Source of the DNA: Furcasterigmium furcatum
Taxonomy: Eukaryota > Ascomycota > Sordariomycetes > Glomerellales > Plectosphaerellaceae
Length of the DNA: 64,000 nucleotides
NCBI GenBank assembly: GCA_001599815.1
Contig: BCIA01000004.1
Location: forward strand, 5,420,082 to 5,484,081
Direction: 5' to 3'
Below, piece by piece: positions 1 through 11,004 of the stretch. Below the pieces are notes generated by a model. That model was not told the origin of the DNA. It searched no databases and saw only the letters and a list, made by a program, of their open reading frames with translations. Position numbers and translations under genes: made by a program. Within the stretch, counting starts at the first letter, position 1. Every line of letters begins with the position of its first letter.

Positions 1-1938
1 TGGGATCAGAGTCATCCGCTTCAAGACGGCTCGCGATGAATTTCTTCGCAACATCTGGCGACAAATCGCCGAGGGAAAGCTGTCGGAATACGCGGTCTGG
101 CATCACCTTGGACAAAGGCTTCGCGTACGACGAGTCGGTGGTCAGGAAGACCACATGCGCGACGTTGTTCTGGACGAGAATCGCAGCCCATTGGGCCATC
201 TTGTCGTAGACGAGGCCTGACTCCTCGCTCTTGTGAAGGAAGTTGTCGATAACAACCACGGGGCGCTTCTCGGGATGAGCCTCGAGGTAGGCGTCATCAG
301 ACAGGTCTGCGTCCTTGTCACTCTTCCGACGGCCTGAGAGCGAGACCTGCTTCAGTGCCCCTGCAGTCGTGTGGAGAATCTTGGTGACCTGGGACTCGAG
401 GGTTTCCGAAAAGCCAGACTTGACGCCCGTAGTACTCTGGACAGCCAGGTCAACCAGGCTGCTCATGCTGTTCGCCCATGAGAAGACAGGTCGGTATCCA
501 GTAGCTGACGCCAGATGCTTAATCGTACCGGTCTCGCCTCGCGCCTCTGCGATAGGCCGACAGTCGATAACCATGACGTTCTTCCTTCCCTGGAGCGACT
601 GGTCGAGGACGAGCTCCTTCTTTCCAGACCCCCGTGGGCCTTGAACGACAATGAAGGTGTCAGAGCTCTCCATCAGCCAGGTCTGGATCTGCTCGATCAG
701 GTCCCGGCGATGATTCCACACGGTATGGAAGCCGGCCTTATCCGACTTCTTCGACCCAAGAGAAAGAATATCATTCGTCTGGGTCCGTACCCATCTGTAC
801 AGGCGGCTATCGGTGATCCGGAATGATCGCTGAATGTGTATCTTGACGAAAAACTGGCGGATCGGATCGAAGACGGCGACGGTGATGGCGGTGAGCAGCC
901 CAACGACAATAGGAATAACGAGTCGCGGATGATTGACGATCCAATTCCAGATGCTGTGCGCCTTCACCTTCTGCTCGTAGGACAGCCGAAGCTTGGTGCC
1001 ATTTTTGCCTCCGCCAAGGGACTCCGTTACGAGAAACCCATGAAGACAGTTCCGGGCCATGACGGCATCTCGGACAAGGGCGAAGTCAAGATAGGCAAAT
1101 TTGGGCAGGAGCTTCGAGTCGGGTGGCTGAGATGTGATCTCGGAGATCTTTCCGTACCTACGGAAGAGGCTGTAGAGGTCTTCCTGCGACAACTCGGCGG
1201 CATCACCACCGGGCTCCTTTGGGATGAATTCGATCCTGAGCCTTGACCGGGGGAACCTGTACAAGTCTTCGAGCCACGGGATTCCCTTGACGAGGCCAAC
1301 ATTGACACCTCGGAAGGGATTGAACCATGGCTTCAACGGCGAGGAAGTGAGGTTCTTGGCGAGCGACCCTAAAATGTTTGTGTGAGTTGAATGCTATAGT
1401 TGTGGCCAGAATGTAGACGAACCTTCCAACTCCTCAGCCGCAACGTCGGGTCCATGGCTGACTTTCACAAAGGCGCCGCCGTCTTTCAGTCGAGGGAGAA
1501 TCTCGGTGACTTTCATAGGAATATTCTCGGGGATGGCGCGTTTGACAAGATTGATCGGGTCTAGTGCGCCAAGGCTCGAGTTGTTGAACCTCTTGAGGAG
1601 CTCAGCAATGTCCTCGTCGCCTGTCCACGGCCTTCGCAAGAAGATGACGAGAAACGTCAATTTCAGAGGAAAGAGGTCTGTCGCGTGTGAGCCAGCGCCT
1701 CGAGCGAAGCAGGGAGAGTCTTACTGTCGAACCACAGGATGGATTCATTCTGCTTGGCCACAATGTGCCCTGACGTCTCCTCTCTGGAGAGGACGTCTGG
1801 TGAGGGTCGCGTGCGGCTCGTGTGAAGCTGTGTCCTCAGTCTGGGTGTCAGTCCAGGCGCCTGCAGCGCCCATCGCATCGGTCGCGGTGAGATGAGAGGC
1901 TGCCGCCCCAGGGGACGGAGCAGCATTCTCTGCGACAT
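1..1938 (-). CDS. yme2: Yme2/RNA12-type mitochondrial escape protein (partial, C-terminus off window)
   Basis: Inner-mitochondrial-membrane protein of the Yme2 (RNA12) family, linked in yeast to mtDNA maintenance and mitochondrial DNA escape. Exons on the minus strand are 1938-1725, 1677-1423 and 1368 to the window edge, with introns of 47 and 54 bp; the junctions restore the reading frame and give the continuous family motif FDNLFPLKL. About 612 residues are visible of roughly 850 expected. In order: a basic, Arg/Ser-rich presequence (about residues 1-45), an RRM-like domain (about 180-290, starting near GIPWLEDLYRFPRSRLRIEF), one membrane helix near 302-322 (LVIPIVVGLLTAITVAVF), then the RNA12 ATPase-like region with the P-loop GPRGSGKK near residue 400. 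The start is the first ATG after an in-frame run lacking conserved sequence. The C-terminal end of the matrix or intermembrane domain is not in the window. Divergent from emi1, with the 31-bp array between them. Confidence 0.9.
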
Positions 1939-2201
1939 GTTGATGTCGGGGAGTTCGTCAGAGAACGTATCACTGGCAGGGCCTCTAAAAAATCATCAGG
2001 ACGAGAATGAGAATGGAAGACACCGCGACGGGTACTGAGGTGTAATGGCACGAGGACTGCACTCATGCGGACCCAATGCTCCCAGCGGAGACTGATGAGG
2101 TCACTGGTCCAAACGCGCTAGTGCACATCAGTGGGTGCCAATGCCAAGGGTGCATGTGGAGATCCACCTCGACCTTCTTCGGTGCAATTCAAGCCTCAGA
2201 T
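1939..2201. other. Intergenic, yme2 promoter side
   Basis: Upstream region of yme2 up to the repeat array. No convincing reading frame, TATA box or RNA gene was seen. Confidence 0.5.
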
Positions 2202-2430
2202 AATCGAGATGCTCTCTGCTTGAACTGAAGACAATCGAGATGGCCTCTGTTTCAATATATAAAAATCGAGATGGCCTCTCATTTTATCTATGAAAGTCGA
2301 GATGGCCTCTACTATGACCTAAGAAAATCGAGATAGCCTCTCAACCTAACAAAATTGAGATGGCCTCTCGGTAGACTAGAGAAAATCGAGATGGCTTCAC
2401 TTCAGACCTAAGAAAATCAAGATGGCCTCT
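2202..2430 (+). repeat. 31-bp periodic repeat array A (8 units)
   Basis: Eight copies of a 16-bp core close to AATCGAGATGGCCTCT begin at 2202, 2233, 2264, 2295, 2326, 2353, 2384 and 2415. All steps are 31 bp except one of 27 bp. Cores differ by 0-4 bases; the intervening 15 bp are A/T-rich and much more variable, though several end in CTAAGAA. It does not encode a protein. A second array of the same unit lies at 26065-26264 in the opposite orientation. It resembles a degenerate minisatellite or a phased array of protein-binding sites; 31 bp is about three turns of B-DNA. Confidence 0.9.
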
Positions 2431-2794
2431 TATCAAACCAGAGGTAACTCCAATGGCTGCCAAATCGACTCTCAGCAGCTTTGGAGAATACCTATCTTGA
2501 TGGCAAGCTGGACGGGACGGGACCGGGAACAACCCGCATGGATCAAGGTTATTCCCCTCCGTCTTCAAACCTCCACTCTCGTCCCATGTTCCCGCTCCCG
2601 TTCGGGCCTGCACGCCAAGACAAAATTGTCCAATGAAGCAGACCCCGAATGGAAGCCTTCACCCGCGCTGCACGAGACTCGACAACGACGAACTTCCCCT
2701 CATTCTCCCTGCCTCGGACGGACGGCTCTTCCCAAGTTTCCATTTCAACGGCAATCTTCTCTAACCAGCTCCAAGAACAACCACATCTGCAAAC
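2431..2794. other. Intergenic, emi1 promoter
   Basis: Upstream region of emi1 next to the repeat array. Pyrimidine-rich stretches occur at about 2555-2600 and 2695-2765 (CCTCATTCTCCCTGCC, CTTCTCTAACC) and a 5' leader ending in GCAAACATGG. No TATA box is obvious. Confidence 0.5.
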
Positions 2795-3553
2795 ATGGGC
2801 TGGCTCTGGGCATCGACATCCTCCAAGACTTCTGCTCCCGCAGACTCTGCGCAAAGCTCCCAGGCTGCGCCGGCAAGCCAAACTACCCAGCCCGCAGAAA
2901 GCGCAATCGACCCCGAGATCCAGAAGTTCCTCTCCCTCCTCAGCGCCGAGACGGGCAGCAAGCCAGAGCAGAAAGCCCCCGAGCCGACACCACAGCCCCA
3001 AGCCTCCTCAACATCAACCTCGTCAAACGGGCTCTCGTCCTGGTTCACACTCAAGTCCTCGCCAACCTCTCCCTCCCAGACCAGCGCCCGCGATGCCGCC
3101 AACCCAGCGCCCAAGCTCGACCCCGTAGCCGAGTCCCTTCTGCCGACGGAGATGTCCTGCCGACAGGCCTTCGACATGGCCTTCCACTGCCAGTCAGTCG
3201 GCGGCCAGTGGAACGCAATCTACCGCGGCGGCGGCATGCGGTCATGCAGCGAGACCTGGGACGACTTTTGGTTCTGCATGCGCGTCAAGGGATTCTCGGG
3301 CCAGATGAAGGAGGAGGCCGTTCGGGAACACTACAGGAAGAAGGAGCTGGCCAAGTATGGCCCGGGCATGCCGAGCAGCGAGGACGTGTGGACGCCGAGA
3401 ACCACCAAGGTCCCGCCGGGAACAGCATTTACCACGGCATTGGAAGAGAACAGCGTCAGCGACATCGAGTGGCAGAAGCGGGAGATGGAGAGACGGCGAC
3501 AAGTTAGGCAAGAGCTTGGCTACGAAGGAACTGCGGCTCCAGCATCAGCGTAA
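2795..3553 (+). CDS. emi1: Early meiotic induction protein 1-like, twin CX9C (DUF3128)
   Basis: 252-residue single-exon protein. After MGWLWAS, typical of the family, comes a long Ser/Ala/Pro-rich, low-complexity region (about residues 8-110). The DUF3128 domain (about 115-200) holds two CX9C motifs: CRQAFDMAFHC and CSETWDDFWFC, as in yeast Emi1, a protein of mitochondrial-IMS-type twin-CX9C architecture needed for full induction of early meiotic genes and respiratory function. The second motif is followed by a basic amphipathic helix (MKEEAVREHYRKKELAKYG). The N-terminal low-complexity extension is longer than in yeast. The start is the ATG at the conserved MGWLW. A longer overlapping frame from 2422 is a shadow. 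It is convergent with hsp70, about 280 bp away. Confidence 0.88.
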   Translation: MGWLWASTSSKTSAPADSAQSSQAAPASQTTQPAESAIDPEIQKFLSLLSAETGSKPEQKAPEPTPQPQASSTSTSSNGLSSWFTLKSSPTSPSQTSARDAANPAPKLDPVAESLLPTEMSCRQAFDMAFHCQSVGGQWNAIYRGGGMRSCSETWDDFWFCMRVKGFSGQMKEEAVREHYRKKELAKYGPGMPSSEDVWTPRTTKVPPGTAFTTALEENSVSDIEWQKREMERRRQVRQELGYEGTAAPASA

Positions 3554-3835
3554 GGCTTGCTCTGAAATACTACTCTACTACTGTAACATCATCACAATCA
3601 CGCGACTACGAGCAATCCTGAAGATTTATGAATGTATCGTGAATTCCGGCTTTTTCGAAGCCGTCCATGGGAACCTGATTAAAGTACAACCGAACTGAGA
3701 GCCACCGTGCTTTTCCCGTGTCGTAATCGTGAAAAACTCAAGGAAAGTCTAATCATGAACCCCTCCAACTGCCTCCCATCGTGAGACCTGTCGTAATGAC
3801 CACTCTAAGGAAAAGAATGATTCTTGGGTATCAAT

Positions 3836-5920
3836 TTAGTCGACCTCCTCAACGGTGGGGCCGTCATCGCGGTCTTGGCCGGGGCCGCCGGGGCCGCCAG
3901 CACCGGGGAAGCCGCCGGGAGCACCGCCGGGCATGCCGCCGGGGGCACCGCCCTGGGCGCCGTAGAACTTCATCATGATGGGGTTGGCGACACCCTCAAG
4001 CTCCTTCTGGCGGTCCTCGTACTCCTCCTTGGTCGCCTGCTGGTTGTCGTCGAGCCAAGTGACAGTCTTGTCGATCTCGGCCTTGAGGGTCTCCTTGTCG
4101 GCAGGCTCGAGCTTCTCCTCGACCTTGGAGTCAGACAGGGTGTTGCGGAGAGAGTAGGCGTACGACTCGAGGCCGTTCTTGGCCGCGACACGGGAGCCCT
4201 CAGCCTCATCCTCGGCCTTGTACTTCTCGGCCTCGGCAAGCATGCGCTCGATCTCCTCCTTGGACAGGCGGCCCTTGTCGTTGGTGATGACGATCTTGTT
4301 GGACTTGCCGGTGCCCTTCTCAACGGCGCTGACGTTCATGATACCGTTGGCATCCATATCGAAGGTAACCTCGATCTGGGGGACACCGCGGGGAGCGGGG
4401 GGGATACCGGTGAGCTCGAACTTGCCCATCAGGTTGTTGTCCTTGGTGCGCTGACGCTCACCCTCGAACACCTGGATAAGGACACCAGGCTGGTTGTCGG
4501 AGAAGGTAGAGAAGACCTCGGACTTCTTGGTGGGAATAGTGGTGTTGCGGGGGATGAGCTTCGTCATCATGCCGCCAGCAGTCTCGATACCGAGAGAGAG
4601 AGGGGCAACATCGAGAAGCAGGATCTCGTTGGTGGTCTTGGAGCTGGTGTCACCGGAGAGAATGGCGGCCTGGACGGCGGCACCGTAGGCAACAGCCTCA
4701 TCGGGGTTGATGGACTTGTTGGGCTCCTTGCCGTTGAAGTAGTCGGTGATGAGCTTCTGCACACGGGGGATACGAGTGGAACCGCCGACAAGGACGATCT
4801 CGTGGACCTGGGACTTGTCGATCTTGGCATCGGTGAGGACGCGGTCGACGGGCTGGATGGTGGAGCGGAACAGGTCCTGGCAGAGCTCCTCGAAGCGAGC
4901 ACGGGTGATAGAAGTGTAGAAGTCGATACCCTCGAAGAGGGAGTCGATCTCGATCGAGGTCTGAGCGGAAGAGGACAGAGTACGCTTGGCACGCTCGCAA
5001 GCGGTGCGGAGACGGCGCAGGGCGCGAGCGTTGGTGCTCAGGTCCTTCTTGTGCTTGCGCTTGAACTCTTGCACGAAGTGGTTGACAAGGCGGTTGTCGA
5101 AGTCCTCGCCTCCCAGGTGAGTATCACCGGCAGTAGACTTGACCTCGAAAATACCCTCCTCGATGGTGAGCAGAGAGACATCGAAAGTACCACCGCCAAG
5201 ATCGAAGATGAGGACGTTGCGCTCGCCCTCGACCTTCTTGTCGAGACCGTAGGCAATGGCAGCGGCGGTGGGCTCGTTGATGATACGGAGGACGTTGAGG
5301 CCGCAGATGAGACCGGCGTCCTTGGTGGCCTGACGCTGGGAGTCGTTGAAGTAGGCAGGGACAGTGACGACTGGCAATGGTGTTAGCAGGGGCTCAGGGC
5401 GACAACATGGTCGTAGTGGTGGGGGACATACCGGCGTTGGTGATGGTCTCGCCAATGTAGGCCTCGGCGGTCTCACGCATCTTGGTGAGGACCATGGCGC
5501 TGATCTCCTCGGGGGTGAAGACCTTGGTCTCGCCCTTGAACTCGACCTCGATGGCGGGCTTGCTCGCCTGGTCGATGACCTTGAAGGGGAAGTGCTTCAT
5601 GTCGGCCTGGACCTCAGAATCGGCGAACTTGCGGCCGATGAGGCGCTTGGCGTCGAAGACTGTGTTGTGGGGGTTCATGGCGACCTGGTTCTTCGCGGCA
5701 TCGCCGATCAGGCGCTCGGAGTCGTTGAAGGCGACATAACTGGGAGTGACACGGTTTCCCTGATCGTTGGCGATGATCTCGATCTTGCTGTTTACGCCAT
5801 AAGTCAGTGGATGTTTCGAGACAATCAATCGCAAGGAGGGGGGACGAACTCGTTGGAGTAGTAGCCGACACACGAGTAGGTCGTGCCGAGATCGATGCCA
5901 ATGGCCTTTCCGGACGCCAT
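3836..5920 (-). CDS. hsp70: Cytosolic Hsp70 (SSA-type) chaperone
   Basis: Cytosolic ATP-dependent chaperone. Exons are 5920-5850, 5787-5432 and 5370-3836, with introns of 62 and 61 bp; the spliced product is 653 residues. It shows the nucleotide-binding signature IGIDLGTTYS just after the start (preceded by MASGKA), IFDLGGGTFDVSLL, and IVLVGGSTRIPRVQKL. A Gly/Pro-rich tail with GGMPGG-type repeats ends in the cytosolic co-chaperone-binding motif EEVD, which separates it from BiP and mitochondrial Hsp70. The start is the only ATG giving the conserved N-terminus. Splicing is needed: the unspliced frame breaks before KIEIIANDQG and at TNAVVTVPAYF. Its upstream region carries heat-shock elements. 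A 520-codon open frame runs antisense to the last exon, a familiar by-product of Hsp70 codon bias. Confidence 0.97.
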
Positions 5921-6250
5921 TGTGAAGTTTTGAAGGGGTATCAGTCGCGGAAAAGAAGAAGTAGTTGGGAAGGGTCAAAAACGCGGGAGTTGGGTGGTGG
6001 TGGAGGAGGTTGAAGGTGAGGTTTGGTGTTTTGGGCTCTCGGGCGAGTAGCTTTTTTTAAGCGTGCTGGAGCTGCAGCTTCCAGCGGCTTCTCTGACGTT
6101 CTGGAGGGGCACAAGTGGGGCTCCAGGAATTTTCCAGCGAGTACGAGTGGTTTCCTTCGTCCTGCCCCGCACCTCCCGCCAACCCCACTCTCTTTTAGGC
6201 CCCGCCTCGCCCAGTGAATGGCACATTGAGAGAGGTTGAGAGGGCAGGAG
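5921..6250 (-). promoter_or_regulatory. hsp70 promoter with heat-shock elements
   Basis: Reading the plus strand, TTC triplets lie at 6079-6081, 6089-6091 and 6099-6101, exactly 10 bp apart, which is the step-type heat-shock-element pattern (nTTCn, 5-bp gap, repeated). A second, perfect inverted element GGAATTTTCC lies at 6126-6135 (nGAAnnTTCn). Both are 160-215 bp upstream of the hsp70 start. An A-rich TATA-like element CTTAAAAAAAGC (minus strand) lies near 6048-6060. Hsf1 control is inferred from the pattern. Confidence 0.65.
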
Positions 6251-7796
6251 CCTCACCAAAGTGAATCGCCGCCTTGTTGACCCGGGCAAATTCAGGCAGC
6301 TGCACCTGCAGAAACCGGTTCGCTATCTGGAGCTTCCCTTTGGATGGATGTATTTCCAGTTTGCTGCTCCTGCCCCTGCCCTGCCTGGCCAGCCGGTCGG
6401 CCCGGTGAAGGCGCTGAATCCGTCCGCCACACCACACCTCAGGATCGCTTTCAGCAATCAGTGCCCCTCGCTAGAGTCACCGCCCCACTTTCGCCTCCAC
6501 GTTGCTACGTCAACGTTCATCATCCAGCTCTTTCGCCTCTGAAAATTCATTTCGAAGCGCATCGAACCAGGCGCATCTTGGCCACGGTCATCCCAGCCCA
6601 CCTTCGACTCCTTCGTTTGCTGTCTCGAACATGGTCGAACATCACCAAAGATCGTGGACGCATCCACCGAGCACCACAGGGATGGATGCTGCACCGATGG
6701 AGGGGCACTCGGCTCGTCATCACAAAGGCCGGAACTCCGCTTTGGGTTGTTAGTGCAACTCTGCCCAAACTTCGCGCTGCTTGTTCATGGGACAAAGGCC
6801 GACAAGAGCTCTGCGATGCGGCGGCTTATTCATGAAACGCATCAGCGACTCGACTTTGAATTTCCACCGTCTCCTTGCATCAACCAAGCCACCTTGGCCT
6901 CGGGACCTGGCCAAGGGATGTAATCTGTTGGAGCTTCGCATCCGTCCGCTCGACAGCCCCTCGTGCTTCGAGGCCACATGTGATCGAGCATTGGCCTCAC
7001 CCAGTGACCGCCCTAGGTACCTGACGAAAACCTCAGAGTCGCCTGGGCTGGTCAATGTTCTATAATTATCATCTTCAGTCACGTCTCAATCTGTCTGTGC
7101 GTTCGAAGAAATATCATCGTGACCCAGCCTCACGTTCATCTGAAGGCTGTCTCATCCCAACACTCGTCATTCATTTCAGGACCTTGAAAGCTTCGGGCTG
7201 TATTGTGTTGTCTCTTCTACTCCCACTTTTATTGCTTTGACCACAGAGAGCATGACCATCCTCGAGCGAGGTGTCGAAAGACCTCCTGCCATCCCAGATG
7301 ATGCCATCGTGTGTACAGTGTCTGAAGTGTGAGAATCCGACATGGGCACTGTATTTTGGTCCCGGGTCTGACCTCATTCAGGGGCCGGGGGTGGCCTGGG
7401 GGGCATAGACCTCTGGGATTGCAGTGCACGTCCGGGCCGCTTGAGTCTTTTGTTGCTGGCAGGCACTTGCCGAAGGCTGCGGGGACGAGGACGGACACAT
7501 TTTCAGTCAGGAACCCGAGGCCTGTCGATCCCAGCTGTGCCTGATCAAGCCTTTCCGAGCTCTGGACTCGTCTTCCTCCAGACCTGGATGCTCACACTCC
7601 TCGATGAGTGCTGAGGCGGTGGACGTTCTGACTTCCTTGCCGAGTATGAGAACAGCGCGTCCGATGTAGACCTCAACCTGTCAGTTGTTTGATGGCCTTA
7701 TTCTCTTCTACATGAGGCCTCAACCAGGTTCTGCTACATGACCAGAGCCCCGCGAAGCCGCACTCCGTGCCATCCATCCGCCGTTCCTCTCAGCCA
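6251..7796. other. Gene-free interval hsp70-abp2
   Basis: No frame here shows recognisable domains or plausible intron structure; several short open frames on both strands overlap one another and look like chance. A CCTAGGTACCT palindrome lies at 7012-7022. The right part is presumably promoter and leader of abp2. Confidence 0.5.
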
Positions 7797-9609
7797 ATGT
7801 CGGTGCTGGCACGGCCTCTGCCGAGCCGGCACGTCACCACTGACACGATAGGCGATGCCTATGTCTCCTTCATCCTCTATTGTAACCCAGCAGTACCGCA
7901 TGATTCCGACGCAGCGGAATTGCGAGAGGCGTTTCACAATTTGCCGAAGAGTGGCGGCAGAAGCTTCGACATCTTCACACTCTTCACATTGGTCAAGAAG
8001 CTGGAGACGAAAGAACTAAAGACATGGGCAGAACTGGCGCTCGCCCTCGGGGTCGAGCCTCCAGACCATAGCAAGGGAGAGAGCACGCAGAAGATCCAGC
8101 AGTTTGCAGTGAGACTGAAGGTAAGAGTTCCGAGTTGATAGCTCGAGGACCGTCTACTGACGATGCTTCCAGCGCTGGATGCACTCGATGCATGTAGACG
8201 CCTTTTTCGAGTACTTGCTCGACATTCCAAGCCCATACTGGACGGAAGTCCCCTCGTCAGCAATTCTGGAAGAGAGAGACGGCGTCTCTCCATCGGATGA
8301 CATGGCCATTCGAGCACTTGTACCCACGACACGGCCGAAGAGGGTCCGGAAGCGCCTCATGGAGGAGGATGAATCAGTCGGAGCATCATCCTCATGTTCC
8401 AAGACTGAATGGTCTTCTGCAGGAGAATCTTCCTCGACCTCATACTCTCACGACATCACCCAGGCCACCCAAACAACTCAGACGATGCCCCGACAGCGTC
8501 GCCACGGCGCCAAGGTACTTTCATCGGCCTGGAGAAGCCGTGGCATTGGAGAAGGATCGAGCGGCAAGGCTCGCGGGAGACCGCCGGCGAACACGACCTC
8601 TGCGAAGACTACCCTCAACCCACTGGCAGCACCCGTCTCACCACACATGGATCACATGTACACAAGTCCTGCCCCCAGCCTCAGCCCTGGAACCCATGTT
8701 GCCTCGACGCCAGGTGTGACAACCTCATCTGGTTCGGCACACAACATTCCTCCGGCACTACCGCCAGACTTCCAACATTGTAGAGGGGCATTCTCGCCAG
8801 AGCAGGCCAGTAACAGCCACTTGATCAATGCTGCCGCCGAAACGCCAGATTTCGTGCTTCCTGCAGGAGTGCCACCAGCATGGCCTCCGGTGACATCAAC
8901 AAACTATCCGCACTGCGAACCCCATCCTGCAGACCAAATCTTCTCTCGAACCGGTCCGTCCCCTTCCAGGGCCGCCCCGCCCCCAGAAGTCCAGACGGGC
9001 TACTCGTACAACCTCGATGCCGCAGAAGCAGCAAGGGGCACGCCAGCCGCCAGCGAGGGATTCTTCGACAGCTTCACCGACCGCACGAATATCGACGCCA
9101 TTCTTGCTTACATCGTCTCCACCACGAAGGACGCGGACTGGTACGACGTGGGCGGCAACAGGATCCCGAGTTGTAGCGTAGCGGAATCGGTGGTCATCTG
9201 TTCCAACATGACGGAACATCTCTACAACGCAGCCCCTTCGCAGTCGGGGTTCCTGATCAACCTGGCTGCGCTGCTCGGCGCGAGGATGCTCATGACCACG
9301 ACCAAGGTGCAGATGCGAAGGCTGGGAACGCAGGAAGGGAGGAGTTATTACGCATGCAGCTGGGAGTATCGCCTGGGGCATCTCTGCGGGACGTATCAGA
9401 TGACACATTCCATCGACAACGAGAGATTGAGGAGGGAGATGGGAGTCGAGCAGTTGGATGGACAAATGCCACTGGACGGAGCAACAAGCGGTGGTGATGA
9501 TGCTGATGTGTGGAGGAGGAGGTATCAGGACGCACTCAAGGCGATGGACGAGAAGAACGAGGAACTGGCCGACCTCAAGGCGAGGATGTATGAGACTTTG
9601 CGGAAATGA
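7797..9609 (+). CDS. abp2: ARS-binding protein 2-like (Abp2 family)
   Basis: Nuclear DNA-binding protein of the Abp2 family (Pfam ARS binding protein 2), first found binding replication origins in fission yeast. Exons are 7797-8120 and 8173-9609, with a 52-bp intron (GTAAGA...TTCCAG); 586 residues. The N-terminal conserved domain runs from about residue 12 to 145, with landmarks YVSFILYCNPAVP, FDIFTLFTLVKKLETKELKTW, QKIQQFAVRLK and, across the splice junction, RWMHSMHVDAFFEYLL. The middle is long, Ser/Pro-rich and disordered. A second conserved block (about 410-545) and a short C-terminal coiled coil (WRRRYQDALKAMDEKNEELADLK) follow. The first in-frame ATG after the non-ATG opening is 7797; an upstream coding exon cannot be ruled out. 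Confidence 0.82.
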
Positions 9610-11004
9610 AATTCACAGGTGCTTCCTGGAACATAAGAATGTGTTGACGAGGACCTAGCGATGAGTCCCTGCCGCAGGTCTCTTGTCTACCTAGCTGGGT
9701 CGAGGAGCTGCAGACATGAGGTACCCGATTAATGAATGGATATAGCATCCATGGATGCTTATATTCACTTGGACTAAACTTGAATGATGTAGCAGGTGGA
9801 AGCGAGGGACACCCATTACTGCTGAATTGGAAGGAGGCACCACCCGACCCCGGGTTGGAAGTGGCAGGTGCTCCTTCCCAACCCGAAGGCTCCATGTGGA
9901 CGGCAGGAGCTCACACTCAAAGCAAATTGAAGTGGACAACCCCAGGAAGCCAGAGATCACTCGCTTCTCCGTCTACCTGTTTTGATCGACACAGCTGCAT
10001 TATCCCAACTTCGGCCCAAAGACCGTTTCTCTACCCAGGATATCTGCTCACTTATCGCACTTCAACTACACCGCGCACAATCCCAGACGGCCCTCGTCCT
10101 CCCGCAAGCCTCCCGCTCTCCAACATCGACGACGCTGTCATGCCTCCTGCCAACTACATCACCGGGGTCATAATCTTCTATGACCACGCGCCAGGTCCCG
10201 CTCCCCAAGAGGTAGACTTGAGCGCCCTCTTGGGACAGTTGGCACAGTTCGCACCGTCCCGTTAGTACCCCATGACCCTATGCGCAGTCTAATACATGCC
10301 CCTGGTGTCTAACAAGAGCATAGAACCCGGTTCTCAAGGACGAAAGTGGAGGAGAAGGAGGAGGAGGGGAACAACGAGGAAGATCACAGACAGGAGACGC
10401 CCCTGCCTTTCGGAGTCTCCGGTCTGAGTGGCATCGCATGCTCAGAGGCTCGCTGGCGTTGATGACGGTATTGCACGGGTACGAATAGTCTGCGCCGAAT
10501 CGTGGCCGGGGTAAGCATTCCCGATCTCAGTTCGAAGGCGTCTAGCACACATACTGACACATCGCAGCCTCGCCTCTTCTCTCTCCGCTCTATTATCCCT
10601 TACTATCTGAAAGTCCGGGGCAGCATGCGCTGATCACACTTTGGAGGGACGAGATATCGAGGGGACAATGGGGCTTGATTACTCAGATGACCTTCAATGA
10701 CATCTGAGGGGCGGATGTCTCCAACTCTGGGCGCCGGCATCTGTTTACTAATTCCCGGCTGGTCGACCTCACACTCACGCCCTTCGGCGATGGCGTGATC
10801 GAGATTACCGAGGCAGGCCCCATGATGAAGCCTGGGGGAATGAATTGATGATGCATCTGGATTTGAAATCAAGCCTCGATATCTGGGATAAAAAGATTCA
10901 ATGTCGGCCTTCTGACGACTTGAATGACGGACAACTCAGAACATAGACAACTTCACCCCCTCGAATTTATCCTCAGTTGAGATCCAGCAAAACTCACCCC
11001 AATA
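9610..11004. other. Intergenic abp2 to GA4-desaturase-like gene
   Basis: No confident gene. A frame at 9732-10265 could end in a short exon-like stretch (PPANYITGVIIFYDHA), but nothing in it is recognisable and no good donor follows. The last 100 bp form the AC-rich leader of the next gene (CACCCCAATAATGG). Confidence 0.45.

Noticed and set aside
2202..2430. CRISPR array
   Set aside because: Repeat-spacer look, but the genome is eukaryotic, cores are degenerate, spacers are related to each other and no cas gene is present.
2422..3507. 361-codon plus-strand frame overlapping emi1
   Set aside because: Different frame from the twin-CX9C protein, Arg/Pro-rich and without domain; emi1 explains the region.
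3824..5386. 520-codon open frame antisense to hsp70
   Set aside because: It mirrors the codon bias of the hsp70 last exon, has a Leu/Val/Gly-rich repetitive product without a domain, and such antisense frames are common over Hsp70 genes.
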